Positions 1 to 9,155 are shown, counted from the first letter of the stretch. The stretch is 64,000 nt of DNA from Paenibacillus sp. PAMC 26794 (GCF_000316035.1 NZ_ANHX01000007.1:62001-126000), one strand, 5' to 3'. Notes: generated from the sequence alone by a model not told the origin. Numbers and translations are program-made.

Positions 1-47
1 GTGACCTCAAAAATCTTCAGGACGTCATGAGTAATACGGAGTCTTAA
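1..47 (+). CDS. mntR: C-terminal tail of MntR-like manganese regulator (partial)
   Basis: Reading frame 3 is open from the window edge to a TAA at 45-47 and gives DLKNLQDVMSNTES. As I remember it, B. subtilis MntR ends in a similar DLKSIQ-containing tail, and mntR (yqhN) sits just before yqhO in that genome, as here. MntR is a dimeric Mn(II)-sensing DtxR-family repressor of manganese uptake. Only 14 residues are visible, so the call depends mostly on synteny. A hairpin terminator follows. Confidence 0.45.
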   Translation, partial: DLKNLQDVMSNTES

Positions 48-104
48 GTTTCAGCAGCGGAATACACATGGTGATATACAATGAATCGTATTCCTGTGAT
101 CAAA

Positions 105-144
105 GGATGCTTCTTGCCGTTTCAATGGCAGGAAGCATTTTTTT
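105..144 (+). terminator. Rho-independent terminator after mntR
   Basis: Twelve-base stem ATGCTTCTTGCC (107-118) pairs with GGCAGGAAGCAT (127-138), followed by a run of seven T. It separates the mntR tail from the gene at 258. Confidence 0.8.
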
Positions 145-257
145 GTGTGCAATCACACCATAATTTGGTGATTTTCGCAACTAAACGAACGGTAAGAGCG
201 TCTATTAAACTAGTAGAATTTACCGCAAATTTATAATGATTTTGGAGGACTGCACTA

Positions 258-1868
258 ATGAACGTTCGTAAAGGATTGATGCTGCTGCTCATTTTTGTAC
301 TTGGATTACAGACAGCAGGCATGACGGCACAAGCAGCCGGGCAGAAGGAAATTGCTATTTTTTTAGACGGAAACCGTTTGGAATCGGATGTATCACCCTA
401 CATCTTGCCCAAAGTAAATGTAACGATGGTACCTCTGCGTGTTATTAGCGAAGGACTGGGTGCATCTGTTCTGTGGTCTCAGGCTACGCGTACCGTGACC
501 ATTCAGAAATCTGATTCGGTCATCTCTATGACGAGCGGACGCCAGCAGGCGACCGTGGATAACGCTGTAGTTGGTCTGGATGCATCGGTAGAATTAAAGC
601 AAGGTCGGGTCATGGTACCCATTCGATTCGTCAGTGAGAACCTTGGTATTCGGGTGAACTGGAATCAGGCGGCCCAGACTATTGATCTGTACACAGGAGA
701 CGAATCAGTCCCAACTCCTGAACCAACCCCGGTAACCCCAGCGGAGCCTGGGGGCACGGGCACTGTACCAGCTTCTGAAGAGATGCGGGGAGCCTGGATT
801 TCCACTGTGAATGGAGACTGGCCTACATCCGGTGCCAAGGGAAATGTAGAGAAGCAAAAACAGGAGTATACGAAACAGCTAGATACGTTGCAAGGTATGG
901 GCATTAATGCCGTATTTGTCCAAGTGAGAGCCAATGGGGATGCCATCTATCCTTCAGGTCTGGTACCTTGGAACAGCGTATTGACAGGAACACAAGGTAA
1001 AGATCCAGGTTATGATCCCCTCGCGTTTATGGTTGAGGAAGCACACAAACGGGGCCTGGAGTTCCACGCCTGGTTTAATCCGTTTAGAGCAACGAACTCC
1101 GCAAGTACATCGAACTTGGCTGCAAACCACATCTCCAAGCTTCATCCCGACTGGATTGTGAATGCATCCGGCAAAATGTACATTAACCCGGGTATCCCGG
1201 AAGCCAGACAGCATATTATCGATACAATCATGGAAGTGGTCAATCAGTATGATATTGATGGTGTACATCTGGATGATTATTTCTATCCATCCAACGTGAC
1301 CTTTAATGATGATGCAGCTTTCAAAACCTATAACACATTAAACACTAAAGACCGTGCAGAATGGCGTCGGGACAATATCAATCAGTTCGTTAAGCAGCTT
1401 GGTCAGAGCATTCACAGCGTGAAAGCTAACGTTGAATATGGAATTAGTCCATTTGGTGTATGGCGTAACAAATCCGTTGATCTGACAGGTTCTGATACCA
1501 AAGCAGGAGTAACCGCGTATGACAGCATGAATGCAGATGTGCGGACATGGATTAATCAGGAGTGGATCGACTATGTCGCTCCGCAGGTGTATTGGAGTAT
1601 GACACTGAGCGTAGCTCGATACGACAAAGTCGTGGACTGGTGGGCGAATGAAGTGGCTAACACGAATGTAAAATTGTATATCGGTCACTCTCCTTACAAG
1701 TTAGGTACGCCGGAGATTGGCTGGCAGACATCTCAGGAGATCATCGATCAGCTGAACTACAACAAGAAGTATGCTTCTGTTAAAGGGGATATTTTCTTTA
1801 GTTCACAATACCTGACGAAGAATCCTCTCGGCTTGATTGCCAAATTAAAAGCCTACTATGGTCTATAA
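258..1868 (+). CDS. Secreted stalk-domain / GHL10-type glycosyl hydrolase-like protein
   Basis: 536 aa. Residues 1-27 are a Sec signal peptide with AQA-A cleavage. Residues about 30-148 are a copper-amine-oxidase N-terminal-like (stalk) domain with the repeated pattern MVPLRV...EGLG / MVPIRFVSENLG, an exported module common in Paenibacillus. A Pro/Thr linker (PTPEPTP) leads to a GHL10/DUF187 TIM-barrel domain from about residue 175 (EEMRGAWISTVNGDWP, AWFNPFRA, DGVHLDDYFYP). Family members such as YngK are thought to act on extracellular or cell-wall polysaccharide; the substrate is unknown. GGAGG lies 9 bases before the ATG. It is transcribed alone, between a terminator and the yqhO homologue. 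Confidence 0.85.
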   Translation: MNVRKGLMLLLIFVLGLQTAGMTAQAAGQKEIAIFLDGNRLESDVSPYILPKVNVTMVPLRVISEGLGASVLWSQATRTVTIQKSDSVISMTSGRQQATVDNAVVGLDASVELKQGRVMVPIRFVSENLGIRVNWNQAAQTIDLYTGDESVPTPEPTPVTPAEPGGTGTVPASEEMRGAWISTVNGDWPTSGAKGNVEKQKQEYTKQLDTLQGMGINAVFVQVRANGDAIYPSGLVPWNSVLTGTQGKDPGYDPLAFMVEEAHKRGLEFHAWFNPFRATNSASTSNLAANHISKLHPDWIVNASGKMYINPGIPEARQHIIDTIMEVVNQYDIDGVHLDDYFYPSNVTFNDDAAFKTYNTLNTKDRAEWRRDNINQFVKQLGQSIHSVKANVEYGISPFGVWRNKSVDLTGSDTKAGVTAYDSMNADVRTWINQEWIDYVAPQVYWSMTLSVARYDKVVDWWANEVANTNVKLYIGHSPYKLGTPEIGWQTSQEIIDQLNYNKKYASVKGDIFFSSQYLTKNPLGLIAKLKAYYGL

Positions 1869-1957
1869 AACATTTTAACAATACAGTGATAAGACAAACC
1901 CTTGTTCTCATAGAGTGGCAGTAGAAACGTGGCTGCCTGGAGAACGGGGGTTTTGTT

Positions 1958-2959
1958 GTGTTAATTAACGCGGTGTTTGAAGGTGGAGGCGTCAAGGGAA
2001 TATCGCTTGCGGGTGCTGTACAGGGTGCTCAAGACTGCGGCATTCAGTTTAATCGAGTGGCAGGCACATCATCCGGTTCCATTGTAGCTGCTCTGCTAGC
2101 GGCCGGTTACAGGGCCGAGGAGATGAAAGTCATTATTGAGAATACCCCCTTTGTTTCATTGCTGCGTCGTTCCCCCATATTTAATACCCGATGGATCGGA
2201 CCTGCGGCAAGGCTGTTCTTGAAGAAAGGCTTGTATTCGGGGGAGGCGCTGGAATCATGGATTCGCAAGATGCTGGAGCAGAAAGGGATTCGCACATTTG
2301 CTGACTTGCCACAAGGTAAGTTGCTTATTACCGCATCTGATATATCCAATGGGACCATTCTGGTGCTACCAGACGATATTCGGAGGTTCGGCATTGACCC
2401 TGCGAAGCTGGATGTTGCAAAGGCGGTACGTATGAGTTGCAGTATCCCGTATTTTTTCGATCCGGTAGTCATACGAAAATCACCAGTATTCTCCAAAGGA
2501 CTTCCTTTTCAAGATCAGTTTGTGTATGTCGTGGATGGTGGATTGCTTAGCAATTTTCCGTTGTGGCTCTTCGATGGTGATCGTTCGGAACGAGGAGGAG
2601 ACGTTATTCCGGTTGTCGGGTTCAAAATGGTAGGTAAGACGGAAGTGGAACCTGCCCGGATTAAAGGACCGCTAAGCATGCTTCAGGCCCTTGTAGAGAC
2701 GATGCTCACAGCACATGATGAACGTTACATCGAACAGATTAACCGGTTTCGTACAGTGAAGATACCAACGCTTGGGATTAAACCAACGCAATTTCATTTA
2801 TCGGTACAGGACAGCACAGCCTTATATCGATCAGGCGCAACCGCAGGGAGCGAATTTTTCAATGGGTGGAATACGAAAATGTATGGTGAACAGCTGGACA
2901 AACAAAGAAAAGAACTGCGCAAGAAACAGGCAGAAGCTCCCCCTCTGATTCCTGTATAA
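1958..2959 (+). CDS. yqhO: Patatin-like phospholipase family protein
   Basis: 333 aa. The N-terminus carries the patatin oxyanion loop FEGGGVKGISLAGA, then the nucleophile elbow GTSSGS (serine near residue 36) and the dyad aspartate in VVDGGLLSNFP (near residue 193). These are the hallmarks of a Ser-Asp acyl hydrolase acting on lipids. Length and position match B. subtilis YqhO. The GTG start is chosen because a purine-rich GGAG/GGGGG stretch lies just upstream and the patatin motif begins within ten residues. The natural substrate is unknown. Confidence 0.85.
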   Translation: MLINAVFEGGGVKGISLAGAVQGAQDCGIQFNRVAGTSSGSIVAALLAAGYRAEEMKVIIENTPFVSLLRRSPIFNTRWIGPAARLFLKKGLYSGEALESWIRKMLEQKGIRTFADLPQGKLLITASDISNGTILVLPDDIRRFGIDPAKLDVAKAVRMSCSIPYFFDPVVIRKSPVFSKGLPFQDQFVYVVDGGLLSNFPLWLFDGDRSERGGDVIPVVGFKMVGKTEVEPARIKGPLSMLQALVETMLTAHDERYIEQINRFRTVKIPTLGIKPTQFHLSVQDSTALYRSGATAGSEFFNGWNTKMYGEQLDKQRKELRKKQAEAPPLIPV

Positions 2960-2963
2960 ACGC

Positions 2964-3004
2964 GAAAAAAGCAATTCTCCGCATGTTGGGAGAACTGCTT
3001 TTTT
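2964..3004. terminator. Bidirectional terminator between yqhO and yqhP
   Basis: AAAAAAGCAATTCTCC and GGGAGAACTGCTTTTTT form a near-perfect hairpin with an A-run on one side and a T-run on the other. It can stop transcription of the convergent yqhO (+) and yqhQ-yqhP (-) units. Confidence 0.85.
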
Positions 3005-3021
3005 GTATGTTTCAGTAGCTT

Positions 3022-3354
3022 TTAGTGAAATTTCGGTATATCTTCATCGCTTTTCCCTTTTTGTCCCTGAATCACTTGGAAAGGATAATCCTTGCGTTTC
3101 TTTGAAGAGCCGCTGCTCTTTCTGGCACTGGACTGTGCATTGACTTTCGCCATGGTTCGTGCCGATGGCTTAATCTTTGGTGATTTGGCTTTTTGTGCCC
3201 AGCGACGAGGCGGATATTTGTACAGCAGGAATACGGCTCCGAACACGACCAGAGGAATTATGATCCTAGATGGACTAGCGTTCCCCAGCCAAGTCAAGAC
3301 TCCAACAGCAGCTAGTGCGATGAACGTCCAAAATAAGATTGCCTGCTTGTTCAT
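3022..3354 (-). CDS. yqhP: Small two-TM membrane protein (YqhP position)
   Basis: About 110 aa. Two hydrophobic segments (residues about 5-24 and 30-47) are followed by a basic, Ser/Lys-rich cytoplasmic tail. No enzymatic motif is visible. A GTG at 3363 would overlap the yqhQ stop, but the ATG at 3354 has AAAGGG eight bases upstream and is preferred. It is co-directional with yqhQ and in the same place as B. subtilis yqhP; the symbol is by position. Function unknown. Confidence 0.7.
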   Translation of the reverse strand: MNKQAILFWTFIALAAVGVLTWLGNASPSRIIIPLVVFGAVFLLYKYPPRRWAQKAKSPKIKPSARTMAKVNAQSSARKSSGSSKKRKDYPFQVIQGQKGKSDEDIPKFH

Positions 3355-3359
3355 ATCAT

Positions 3360-4352
3360 TCACCCTTTCACAGGATCGAGTGTTGCAACAGGTACTTCTG
3401 ACATAGCAGAGACATTGGCAAGCTTGGCATCCAACTCACGCATACGGTTAAACGAAGCAATGGATACTTCTACCTGTTCGTTGGTCGGTTCTTTTGTTGT
3501 CAGCAATTGCAGCCACAATCCCGGGTATCCAAGATAACGCAGTACAGGAATATCACGTACTGAATTCGTGAGCTTTAACAGCTCAAAAGAAATGCCCAGT
3601 ACAACAGGCAACAACAGCAAACGCTGGCCCATCCGTTCCCAGAGGTTATCGTACGTGAAGAGGGAGTATAGAAACACTCCAATAATGACAGTCAACATAA
3701 TGAAGCTGCTTCCGCAGCGGTAGTGCAGTCGGCTGTACTTTTGCACGTTCTCCGGTGTCAGTTCTTCACCAGCTTCATGTGCGCTGATTACTTTGTGTTC
3801 CGCTCCATGATACTGGAAGAGACGTTTGATCATCGGCGTCTGTGAGATTAACCACAGATAGGCGAGTAACAGGATCAGCTTAATGCCGCCTTCCAGTAAA
3901 TTATGCAAAAACTGATTGTCGAATGCATTTTTGAATAGAAAATTCTCGATAACAACAGGAAGCAATGTGAGCACAACTTTACCAAAAAGGAATGAAAGGA
4001 TGGCGACGGCGGTCACACCAATGATCATGCTTAGGCTCCAGCCCGAACCTTCTTTCTCTTTTTGCTTGGCTTTCTCTTCCGGTTCCAGTTCATCATCAGC
4101 ATAGGCGTCAGCAGAATAATTGAGATGTCTGCTACCTTTGACACTTGAATCTATAATGCTGACAATTCCGCGTAATAAAGGAATCCGCCGCAATTTCGTG
4201 ACCCAGGACTTGTCTTGCTTGGGAACTTCCAGATACGTAATTTCGCCGTCTTTTCTACGAACAGCTGTAACGTTGACATGTTTCCCACCGAACATTACGC
4301 CTTCAATGACAGCTTGCCCCCCATAGCTGACAGGCTTGGATTGTTGAGGCAA
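3360..4352 (-). CDS. yqhQ: DUF1385 membrane protein YqhQ
   Basis: About 330 aa. Starts with the family signature YGGQAVIEGVMF, has a charged region near residues 85-105, then several membrane segments and the motif YHGAEHKVISAHEAGE with its conserved histidines and glutamates. DUF1385 proteins are often called predicted metal-dependent enzymes; the activity is unproven. A GTG at 4361 has AGGAAG directly against it, too close to work as a ribosome site, so the TTG at 4352 is preferred; the start remains uncertain by three residues. It is followed by yqhP, as in B. subtilis. Confidence 0.85.
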   Translation of the reverse strand: MPQQSKPVSYGGQAVIEGVMFGGKHVNVTAVRRKDGEITYLEVPKQDKSWVTKLRRIPLLRGIVSIIDSSVKGSRHLNYSADAYADDELEPEEKAKQKEKEGSGWSLSMIIGVTAVAILSFLFGKVVLTLLPVVIENFLFKNAFDNQFLHNLLEGGIKLILLLAYLWLISQTPMIKRLFQYHGAEHKVISAHEAGEELTPENVQKYSRLHYRCGSSFIMLTVIIGVFLYSLFTYDNLWERMGQRLLLLPVVLGISFELLKLTNSVRDIPVLRYLGYPGLWLQLLTTKEPTNEQVEVSIASFNRMRELDAKLANVSAMSEVPVATLDPVKG

Positions 4353-4565
4353 ATTATTCACCTTCCTATTCTGTTCTAGGCCTTCGCGATCAAAGGCAGT
4401 TTAATAACCCTATTGTATCGAATTTTAAGACCAATTTCTAGTTTGTGAGTCAAACCTTGAAGGATGTTGTTAAGATTGTCCTGTTTTGAACATACTACCT
4501 CGTAGAATCGGAGCGGAAATTAGAGGCATAATGCGGGATTATCAACGGAATGAAGGAGAATATCG

Positions 4566-5144
4566 ATGACAGAACGTAAGCATGAAAATACATCACAAGA
4601 TGAAGGTCAACGTCCCAATGAGCGGCAGCAAAAAGACAAGGGCAGGCGCCCTACCCAGAGGCAAGGTCAAGCACACTACTACACGAAGCCATTTTCCTTT
4701 GCGTTAGAGCTTGGCTTTTTTGCCGGTTTTATCTGGGGTGGGCTACATTGGCTATTCTATCTGTTGCATTTTACGATTGTACCTGTCGGATTTCTGGCCG
4801 AGCCTTTTTTCAAACATGAATATATATATACCGCAGCAGGACATTTGACAGGCTGGCTGTTTTTTATCGTCTTTTCCATCTTGGCATCCTTGCTATACAC
4901 GTTCACGATTAGAAAACTGAAAGGGCCGTTACCCGGCATGGTTTATGGAATCGTCTGGTGGCTGATTCTCTTTATACTTGTAGGACCAAAACTGGGGATG
5001 ATGAAACCTTTGAACGGTTTAACGTGGGATTCAATCATCACGGAACTCTGTTTCTTTTTGCTATGGGGGCTGTTCATTGGTTACACGGTAGCCATGGAGT
5101 ACACGGACGAACGCAAACGCGAGCCGGAGCAAGCGGGGGCATAG
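4566..5144 (+). CDS. yqhR: YqhR family membrane protein
   Basis: 192 aa. The first 40 residues are hydrophilic and rich in Gln, Arg and Lys; four hydrophobic segments follow (about 48-75, 92-112, 126-145, 160-178). It lies divergently from yqhQ and just before aroQ, exactly the B. subtilis yqhR position. GAAGGAG lies about eight bases before the ATG. Function unknown. Confidence 0.8.
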   Translation: MTERKHENTSQDEGQRPNERQQKDKGRRPTQRQGQAHYYTKPFSFALELGFFAGFIWGGLHWLFYLLHFTIVPVGFLAEPFFKHEYIYTAAGHLTGWLFFIVFSILASLLYTFTIRKLKGPLPGMVYGIVWWLILFILVGPKLGMMKPLNGLTWDSIITELCFFLLWGLFIGYTVAMEYTDERKREPEQAGA

Positions 5145-5220
5145 CGCAAAAAAGCTTCTCAATCCGGCAATGCCTGTGTTAAAATAGCAGATGGTTATTT
5201 GCAGAGAGGGTGGAGCAGCG

Positions 5221-5664
5221 ATGAAACGAATTATTGTGATCAATGGTCCGAACCTGAACATGCTTGGTGTACGCGAACCGGGCATCTATGGAACGCTTAG
5301 TCTGAAGGATATTGAGGACAAAATTCGCAGACAGGCTGATGAAATTGGCGTCTCCATCGCTTTTTATCAATCGAACCATGAAGGGGACATCATTGACCGC
5401 ATTCATGCAGCGTTGGGTGAGGCAGACGGAATAATACTGAATGCCGGAGCATTTACCCATTATAGCTATGCTATACGTGATGCAATCAATGCTGTAAAAG
5501 TCCCTACAGTGGAAGTACATCTATCCAACATTCATGCACGCGAAGCGTTCAGACATCATTCAGTGATTGCAGCGGAAACAATCGGGCAGATTGCCGGATT
5601 TGGCGAAGTAAGCTATGAACTGGGATTGCTGGCTCTTGTGCGTCATCTGGACAAACAAACCTGA
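5221..5664 (+). CDS. aroQ: Type II 3-dehydroquinate dehydratase
   Basis: 147 aa, the usual size for type II enzymes. Converts 3-dehydroquinate to 3-dehydroshikimate in the shikimate pathway (cytoplasm, dodecameric family). Visible signatures: INGPNLNMLGVREPGIYG at the N-terminus with the lid arginine and catalytic tyrosine, NAGAFTHYSYAIRDAI, and VEVHLSNIHAREAFRHHS with the catalytic histidine. The ATG at 5221 follows AGAGGGTGG and removes an N-terminal extension that the family lacks. Forms a cluster with the downstream M24 peptidase gene, 39 bases away. Confidence 0.95.
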   Translation: MKRIIVINGPNLNMLGVREPGIYGTLSLKDIEDKIRRQADEIGVSIAFYQSNHEGDIIDRIHAALGEADGIILNAGAFTHYSYAIRDAINAVKVPTVEVHLSNIHAREAFRHHSVIAAETIGQIAGFGEVSYELGLLALVRHLDKQT

Positions 5665-5703
5665 GCCGGGAACCCGGGAATGTGAGAGAAAGAAGGGTTA
5701 CCG

Positions 5704-6777
5704 ATGGAAAACAAACGAGTAAATAAGTTGCGTGAAGCCATGCGTGAGCATGAACTCACTGCAATGCTGATTACAAACCCGATTAACCGTCGTTATATGA
5801 CGGGTTTTACAGGCTCGGCGGGATATGTGCTGATTACGGAACAGGATGCATATCTGCTGACTGATTTCCGTTATATGTCACAAGCACCTCAGCAAGCCAA
5901 AGGATTCACCGTAGTTGAGCATGGAGCTAAGCCAATGGATTCGGTGCGCGAACTGCTGGCATCGGCGAATATCAAAGAAGTTGGCTTCGAGCAGGATAGT
6001 GTTACATTCGGCACACATGCTGCTTATGCTGAAGCACTTCAATCTATCGAACTGAAAGCTGTATCCGGGATCGTGGAACAACTTCGTATGTTCAAGGATG
6101 AAGATGAGATTGCGGTCATGCAGAGAGCAGCAGATCTGGCGGATGCCACGTTCAGCCACGTTTTGCAGTTTGCAAAACCAGGTATGACGGAGCGTGAAGT
6201 GGATCTGGAGATGGAGTTTTTCATGCGCAAGCATGGAGCAACGTCCTCTTCGTTTGACACCATTGTAGCATCGGGTGAACGTTCTGCTATGCCTCACGGT
6301 GTAGCGAGCAGCAAGGTCATCGGACAGAATGAGTTAATTACATTTGACTTTGGTGCACTTTTGGACGGATACTGTTCAGATCTGACACGTACCATTGCAA
6401 CAGGTTCACCTGTACCTGAACTGCGCAAAATTTATGACATTGTACTGGAAGCTCAGTTACATACGCTGGAGAACCTGAAACCGGGTATGACCGGACGGGA
6501 AGCAGATGCATTGGCTCGTGATATCATTGCAGGTCACGGATATGGAGATCAATTCGGACACAGCACAGGCCACGGTCTGGGTATGGAAGTTCATGAAGCT
6601 CCTCGCTTGTCCAAGCTTAGCGACGATGTGTTGAAACCGGGTATGGTTGTTACTGTTGAACCGGGTATATATATTGACGGGCTTGGCGGCGTGCGTATCG
6701 AGGATGACGTAGTGATTACCGAGACGGGTATTCATATTCTCACGAAGTCGGACAAAAAGTTCACCGTAATCGGCTAA
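5704..6777 (+). CDS. yqhT: M24-family Xaa-Pro dipeptidase/aminopeptidase
   Basis: 357 aa. N-terminal creatinase-like domain (residues 1-130: [20 protein letters not shown]) and C-terminal pita-bread metalloprotease domain. Metal ligands are visible in [41 protein letters not shown] and VRIEDDV. Predicted to remove N-terminal residues that precede proline, in the cytoplasm. It sits between aroQ and efp as in B. subtilis (yqhT). The ribosome site AAGAAGG precedes the ATG. Confidence 0.92.
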   Translation: MENKRVNKLREAMREHELTAMLITNPINRRYMTGFTGSAGYVLITEQDAYLLTDFRYMSQAPQQAKGFTVVEHGAKPMDSVRELLASANIKEVGFEQDSVTFGTHAAYAEALQSIELKAVSGIVEQLRMFKDEDEIAVMQRAADLADATFSHVLQFAKPGMTEREVDLEMEFFMRKHGATSSSFDTIVASGERSAMPHGVASSKVIGQNELITFDFGALLDGYCSDLTRTIATGSPVPELRKIYDIVLEAQLHTLENLKPGMTGREADALARDIIAGHGYGDQFGHSTGHGLGMEVHEAPRLSKLSDDVLKPGMVVTVEPGIYIDGLGGVRIEDDVVITETGIHILTKSDKKFTVIG

Positions 6778-6791
6778 ATTACAGCCACAGG

Positions 6792-7033
6792 GATATAAGA
6801 CGATTTTTAATGTGTTATTTAAATTGAAAATAAGAAATTTCACCATAACGGAGAGTGCAGAACCAATCTGAAGAAGCGAAGCGTTCGCCTTTATCACCGG
6901 ATTTTCCCATTGATGATGGGATCAAAAAAATCTGGGGATAACAGCGATCGGAGGATGGTACTGCAATCGAATTGAACGAGGTGGCCTTTCTTGGACTCAT
7001 TTTACATATAACATTAACCCATCGTCTTATATC
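6792..7033. repeat. Inverted-repeat-bounded structured element upstream of efp (repeat family A, copy 1)
   Basis: Fills the yqhT-efp gap. GATATAAGACGAT (6792-6804) and ATCGTCTTATATC (7021-7033) are perfect 13-base terminal inverted repeats. The core (about 6854-6964) is a long imperfect hairpin: GCGTTCGCCTTTATCACC GG side pairs with the TCTGGGGATAACAGCGATC side, 20 of 25 positions complementary by hand count. The core recurs at about 51767-51890 upstream of nudF. It could be a MITE-like element or a structured 5' leader; the right end is only 34 bases from the efp start. Confidence 0.75.
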
Positions 7034-7067
7034 ACCTACTTTTTAACCATATCAGGAGGGATTTTTT

Positions 7068-7625
7068 GTGATTTCAGTAAACGATTTTAAAACAGGCTTG
7101 ACCGTGCAAGTAGATAACGATATCTATACCGTGCTTGATTTCCAACACGTTAAACCAGGTAAAGGCGCTGCCTTTGTACGTTCCAAATTGAAAAACCTGC
7201 GTAACGGTAACACCGTTGAAAAAACATTCCGTGCAGGCGAAACGATTGGTCGTGCCATCATCGAAAACCGCGGCGTATCCTACCTGTATGCAAGCGGTAC
7301 AGAGCACACGTTCATGGATAACGAAACATATGATCAGTTCACATTGACTAGTGATCAACTGGAATGGGAATTGAACTTCCTGAAAGAAAACATGGTCGTT
7401 AAGATTGTTAGCTACCAAGGTGAAATTCTCGGAATTGACTTGCCAACAAGCGTTGAGTTGAAAGTCATCGAGACTGAGCCAAGTGTTAAAGGTAACACTG
7501 CACAAGGCGCTACCAAAAATGCAAAAGTGGAAACAGGCTTGAATGTACAGGTTCCTTTGTTCATTAACGAAGGTGACGTTCTCCTGATTGACACACGTGA
7601 AGGTAAATACTCTTCCCGTGCGTAA
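7068..7625 (+). CDS. efp: Translation elongation factor P
   Basis: 185 aa, standard length. EF-P binds ribosomes stalled at polyproline and promotes peptide bond formation. Domain I begins [22 protein letters not shown] and carries the loop [15 protein letters not shown], with the lysine at the tip (KPGKG). OB domains follow, ending in the signature for the C-terminal domain with [19 protein letters not shown]. Starts with GTG seven bases after AGGAGGG. It has its own terminator and is preceded by the family A repeat. Confidence 0.97.
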   Translation: MISVNDFKTGLTVQVDNDIYTVLDFQHVKPGKGAAFVRSKLKNLRNGNTVEKTFRAGETIGRAIIENRGVSYLYASGTEHTFMDNETYDQFTLTSDQLEWELNFLKENMVVKIVSYQGEILGIDLPTSVELKVIETEPSVKGNTAQGATKNAKVETGLNVQVPLFINEGDVLLIDTREGKYSSRA

Positions 7626-7660
7626 CTTTCACAAGCTGTAAGCTAATAAACGGTATTAAC

Positions 7661-7694
7661 AACCCTTTGCCAATCCTTTGGCGGAGGGTTTTTT
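7661..7694 (+). terminator. Terminator after efp
   Basis: AACCCTTTGCC and GGCGGAGGGTT form a stem with a short loop, followed by TTTT. Confidence 0.8.
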
Positions 7695-7815
7695 CGAAAA
7701 AAGATTAGCCTATAAGACGCTTTCGTAATATACTGGGTTAAAGTCATTTCTCGTAGAGAATAATGACGATGGACATTAATTATGCATACTGCACAAGGTA
7801 GGGAGTGGATTTGCG

Positions 7816-9069
7816 TTGTCATTGTACGTCATGAAATTTGGGGGCAGCTCGGTCGGAGATACAGAACGCATGAAGCGTGTAGCCGGACGTGTTGTAAAAA
7901 AAGCTGATGAAGGACATCGGTGTGTAGTCGTGGTTTCGGCCATGGGGGATACAACAGATGATTTGATTGATCAGGCAAAACAACTGAATAGTGATTTGCC
8001 TGCTCGTGAGATGGATATGCTCTTAACGACAGGAGAACAGATTTCGATCTCTTTGTTATCGATGGCTATTCAAGCGCTTGGACGTAAGGCAGTATCGTTT
8101 ACGGGCTGGCAAGCGGGATTCCGCACAGAGCCGGTTCACGGAAAAGCACGTATTCATGATATTCAACCTGACCGTGTGAATGCAGCACTTGCCGAGGGCA
8201 ACATTGTTATTGTTGCAGGCTTCCAGGGCATGACGGAAGACGGCGAGATCACAACGCTGGGTCGTGGTGGTTCGGATACAACAGCTGTAGCGCTGGCGGC
8301 AGCAATTAAGGCTGATGCGTGTGAGATCTATACGGATGTAGACGGAATATACTCTACGGACCCGCGGATCGTTAAGGTTGCGCGCAAGCTGAAGGAAATA
8401 TCCTATGACGAAATGCTGGAACTTGCTAATTTGGGAGCAGCGGTGCTGCATCCGCGTGCAGTAGAGTACGCGAAGCATTCCGGTGTACCTTTAATCGTAA
8501 GATCCAGCTTTAACCATAATGAAGGAACGGTTGTGAAGGAGGAAGCAGCAATGGAACAAGGCGTAGTGGTTAGTGGTATTGCCTATGACAAAAATGTGGC
8601 TCGCATCAGTATCCTGGGTGTGCCGGACGTACCAGGAGTTCTGGCCGAAGTGTTTGGCTCTCTTGCATCCGAACAGCTGGATGTGGACATTATCGTTCAG
8701 AGCGGAGTGATGGATGGCAAAGCGGACTTCTCGTTCTCTGTGGCGCTGTCTGATCGTGAGAACGCATTACGTGTCATTGAAGGCCTTCACAGCCGCTTGC
8801 CTTACCGTGAAGTCACATCTGAGGAGAACCTCGTTAAAATCTCCATTGTTGGCGCAGGCATGGTCAGTCACCCAGGTGTAGCTGCGAAGATGTTCAAAGT
8901 CATTTCCGCTGAAGGCGTGAGTATCAAGATGGTGAGCACTTCCGAGATCAAAGTATCTTGTGTCATTGACGGAGATAAGCTGCATGACGTCATTAAGGCA
9001 TTGCATACAGCATATGATCTCGACACTGCCGAACAAGCCGTTATCGGTGGACCTCAAGATCGCAGATAA
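7816..9069 (+). CDS. lysC: Aspartate kinase (LysC-type, alpha subunit)
   Basis: 417 aa. Phosphorylates aspartate, the first step toward lysine, diaminopimelate, threonine and methionine. The kinase domain starts MSLYVMKFGGSSVGDTERM and has the LTTGEQIS and TTLGRGGSDTTAVALAAA motifs; two ACT domains (about residues 265-405) bind regulatory amino acids. TTG start with GGGAGTGG eight bases upstream. As in B. subtilis aspartokinase II, a strong internal start (8551) would give a separate ACT-only beta subunit. Placement between efp and the spoIIIA operon differs from B. subtilis. No lysine riboswitch fits in the 120-base leader. Confidence 0.93.
   Translation: MSLYVMKFGGSSVGDTERMKRVAGRVVKKADEGHRCVVVVSAMGDTTDDLIDQAKQLNSDLPAREMDMLLTTGEQISISLLSMAIQALGRKAVSFTGWQAGFRTEPVHGKARIHDIQPDRVNAALAEGNIVIVAGFQGMTEDGEITTLGRGGSDTTAVALAAAIKADACEIYTDVDGIYSTDPRIVKVARKLKEISYDEMLELANLGAAVLHPRAVEYAKHSGVPLIVRSSFNHNEGTVVKEEAAMEQGVVVSGIAYDKNVARISILGVPDVPGVLAEVFGSLASEQLDVDIIVQSGVMDGKADFSFSVALSDRENALRVIEGLHSRLPYREVTSEENLVKISIVGAGMVSHPGVAAKMFKVISAEGVSIKMVSTSEIKVSCVIDGDKLHDVIKALHTAYDLDTAEQAVIGGPQDRR
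8551..9069 (+). CDS. In-frame internal start: aspartokinase beta subunit
   Basis: GAAGGAGG (8535-8542) lies eight bases before an in-frame ATG at 8551 inside lysC. Translation gives 172 aa beginning MEQGVVVSGIAYDKNVARI, consisting of both ACT regulatory domains without the kinase domain. B. subtilis aspartokinase II is an alpha2-beta2 enzyme whose beta subunit is made from such an internal start; the position here corresponds. That it is used in this organism is inference. Confidence 0.7.
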   Translation: MEQGVVVSGIAYDKNVARISILGVPDVPGVLAEVFGSLASEQLDVDIIVQSGVMDGKADFSFSVALSDRENALRVIEGLHSRLPYREVTSEENLVKISIVGAGMVSHPGVAAKMFKVISAEGVSIKMVSTSEIKVSCVIDGDKLHDVIKALHTAYDLDTAEQAVIGGPQDRR

Positions 9070-9094
9070 GTATTTTCTATGTATGTAAATTAGC

Positions 9095-9137
9095 AAAGGT
9101 GTACTGTTGCCAACGGGCAGCAGTACACCTTTTTTTG
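9095..9137. terminator. Terminator after lysC
   Basis: AAAGGTGTACTG and CAGTACACCTTT form a strong stem followed by seven T. It lies between lysC and the convergent ComB-like gene and could serve both strands. Confidence 0.85.
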
Positions 9138-9155
9138 TTTTTCTCATAGTAATTC

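Noticed and set aside
954..1268. Long antisense ORFs inside coding genes, for example minus-strand frames under the GHL10 gene, spoIIIAH and dxs
   Set aside because: They lie opposite genes with clear domains, lack ribosome sites and show no known motif.
7695..7815. Lysine riboswitch before lysC
   Set aside because: The gap is about 120 bases with only a short GTCATT/AATGAC hairpin; the L-box needs about 170-180 bases and its conserved motifs were not seen.
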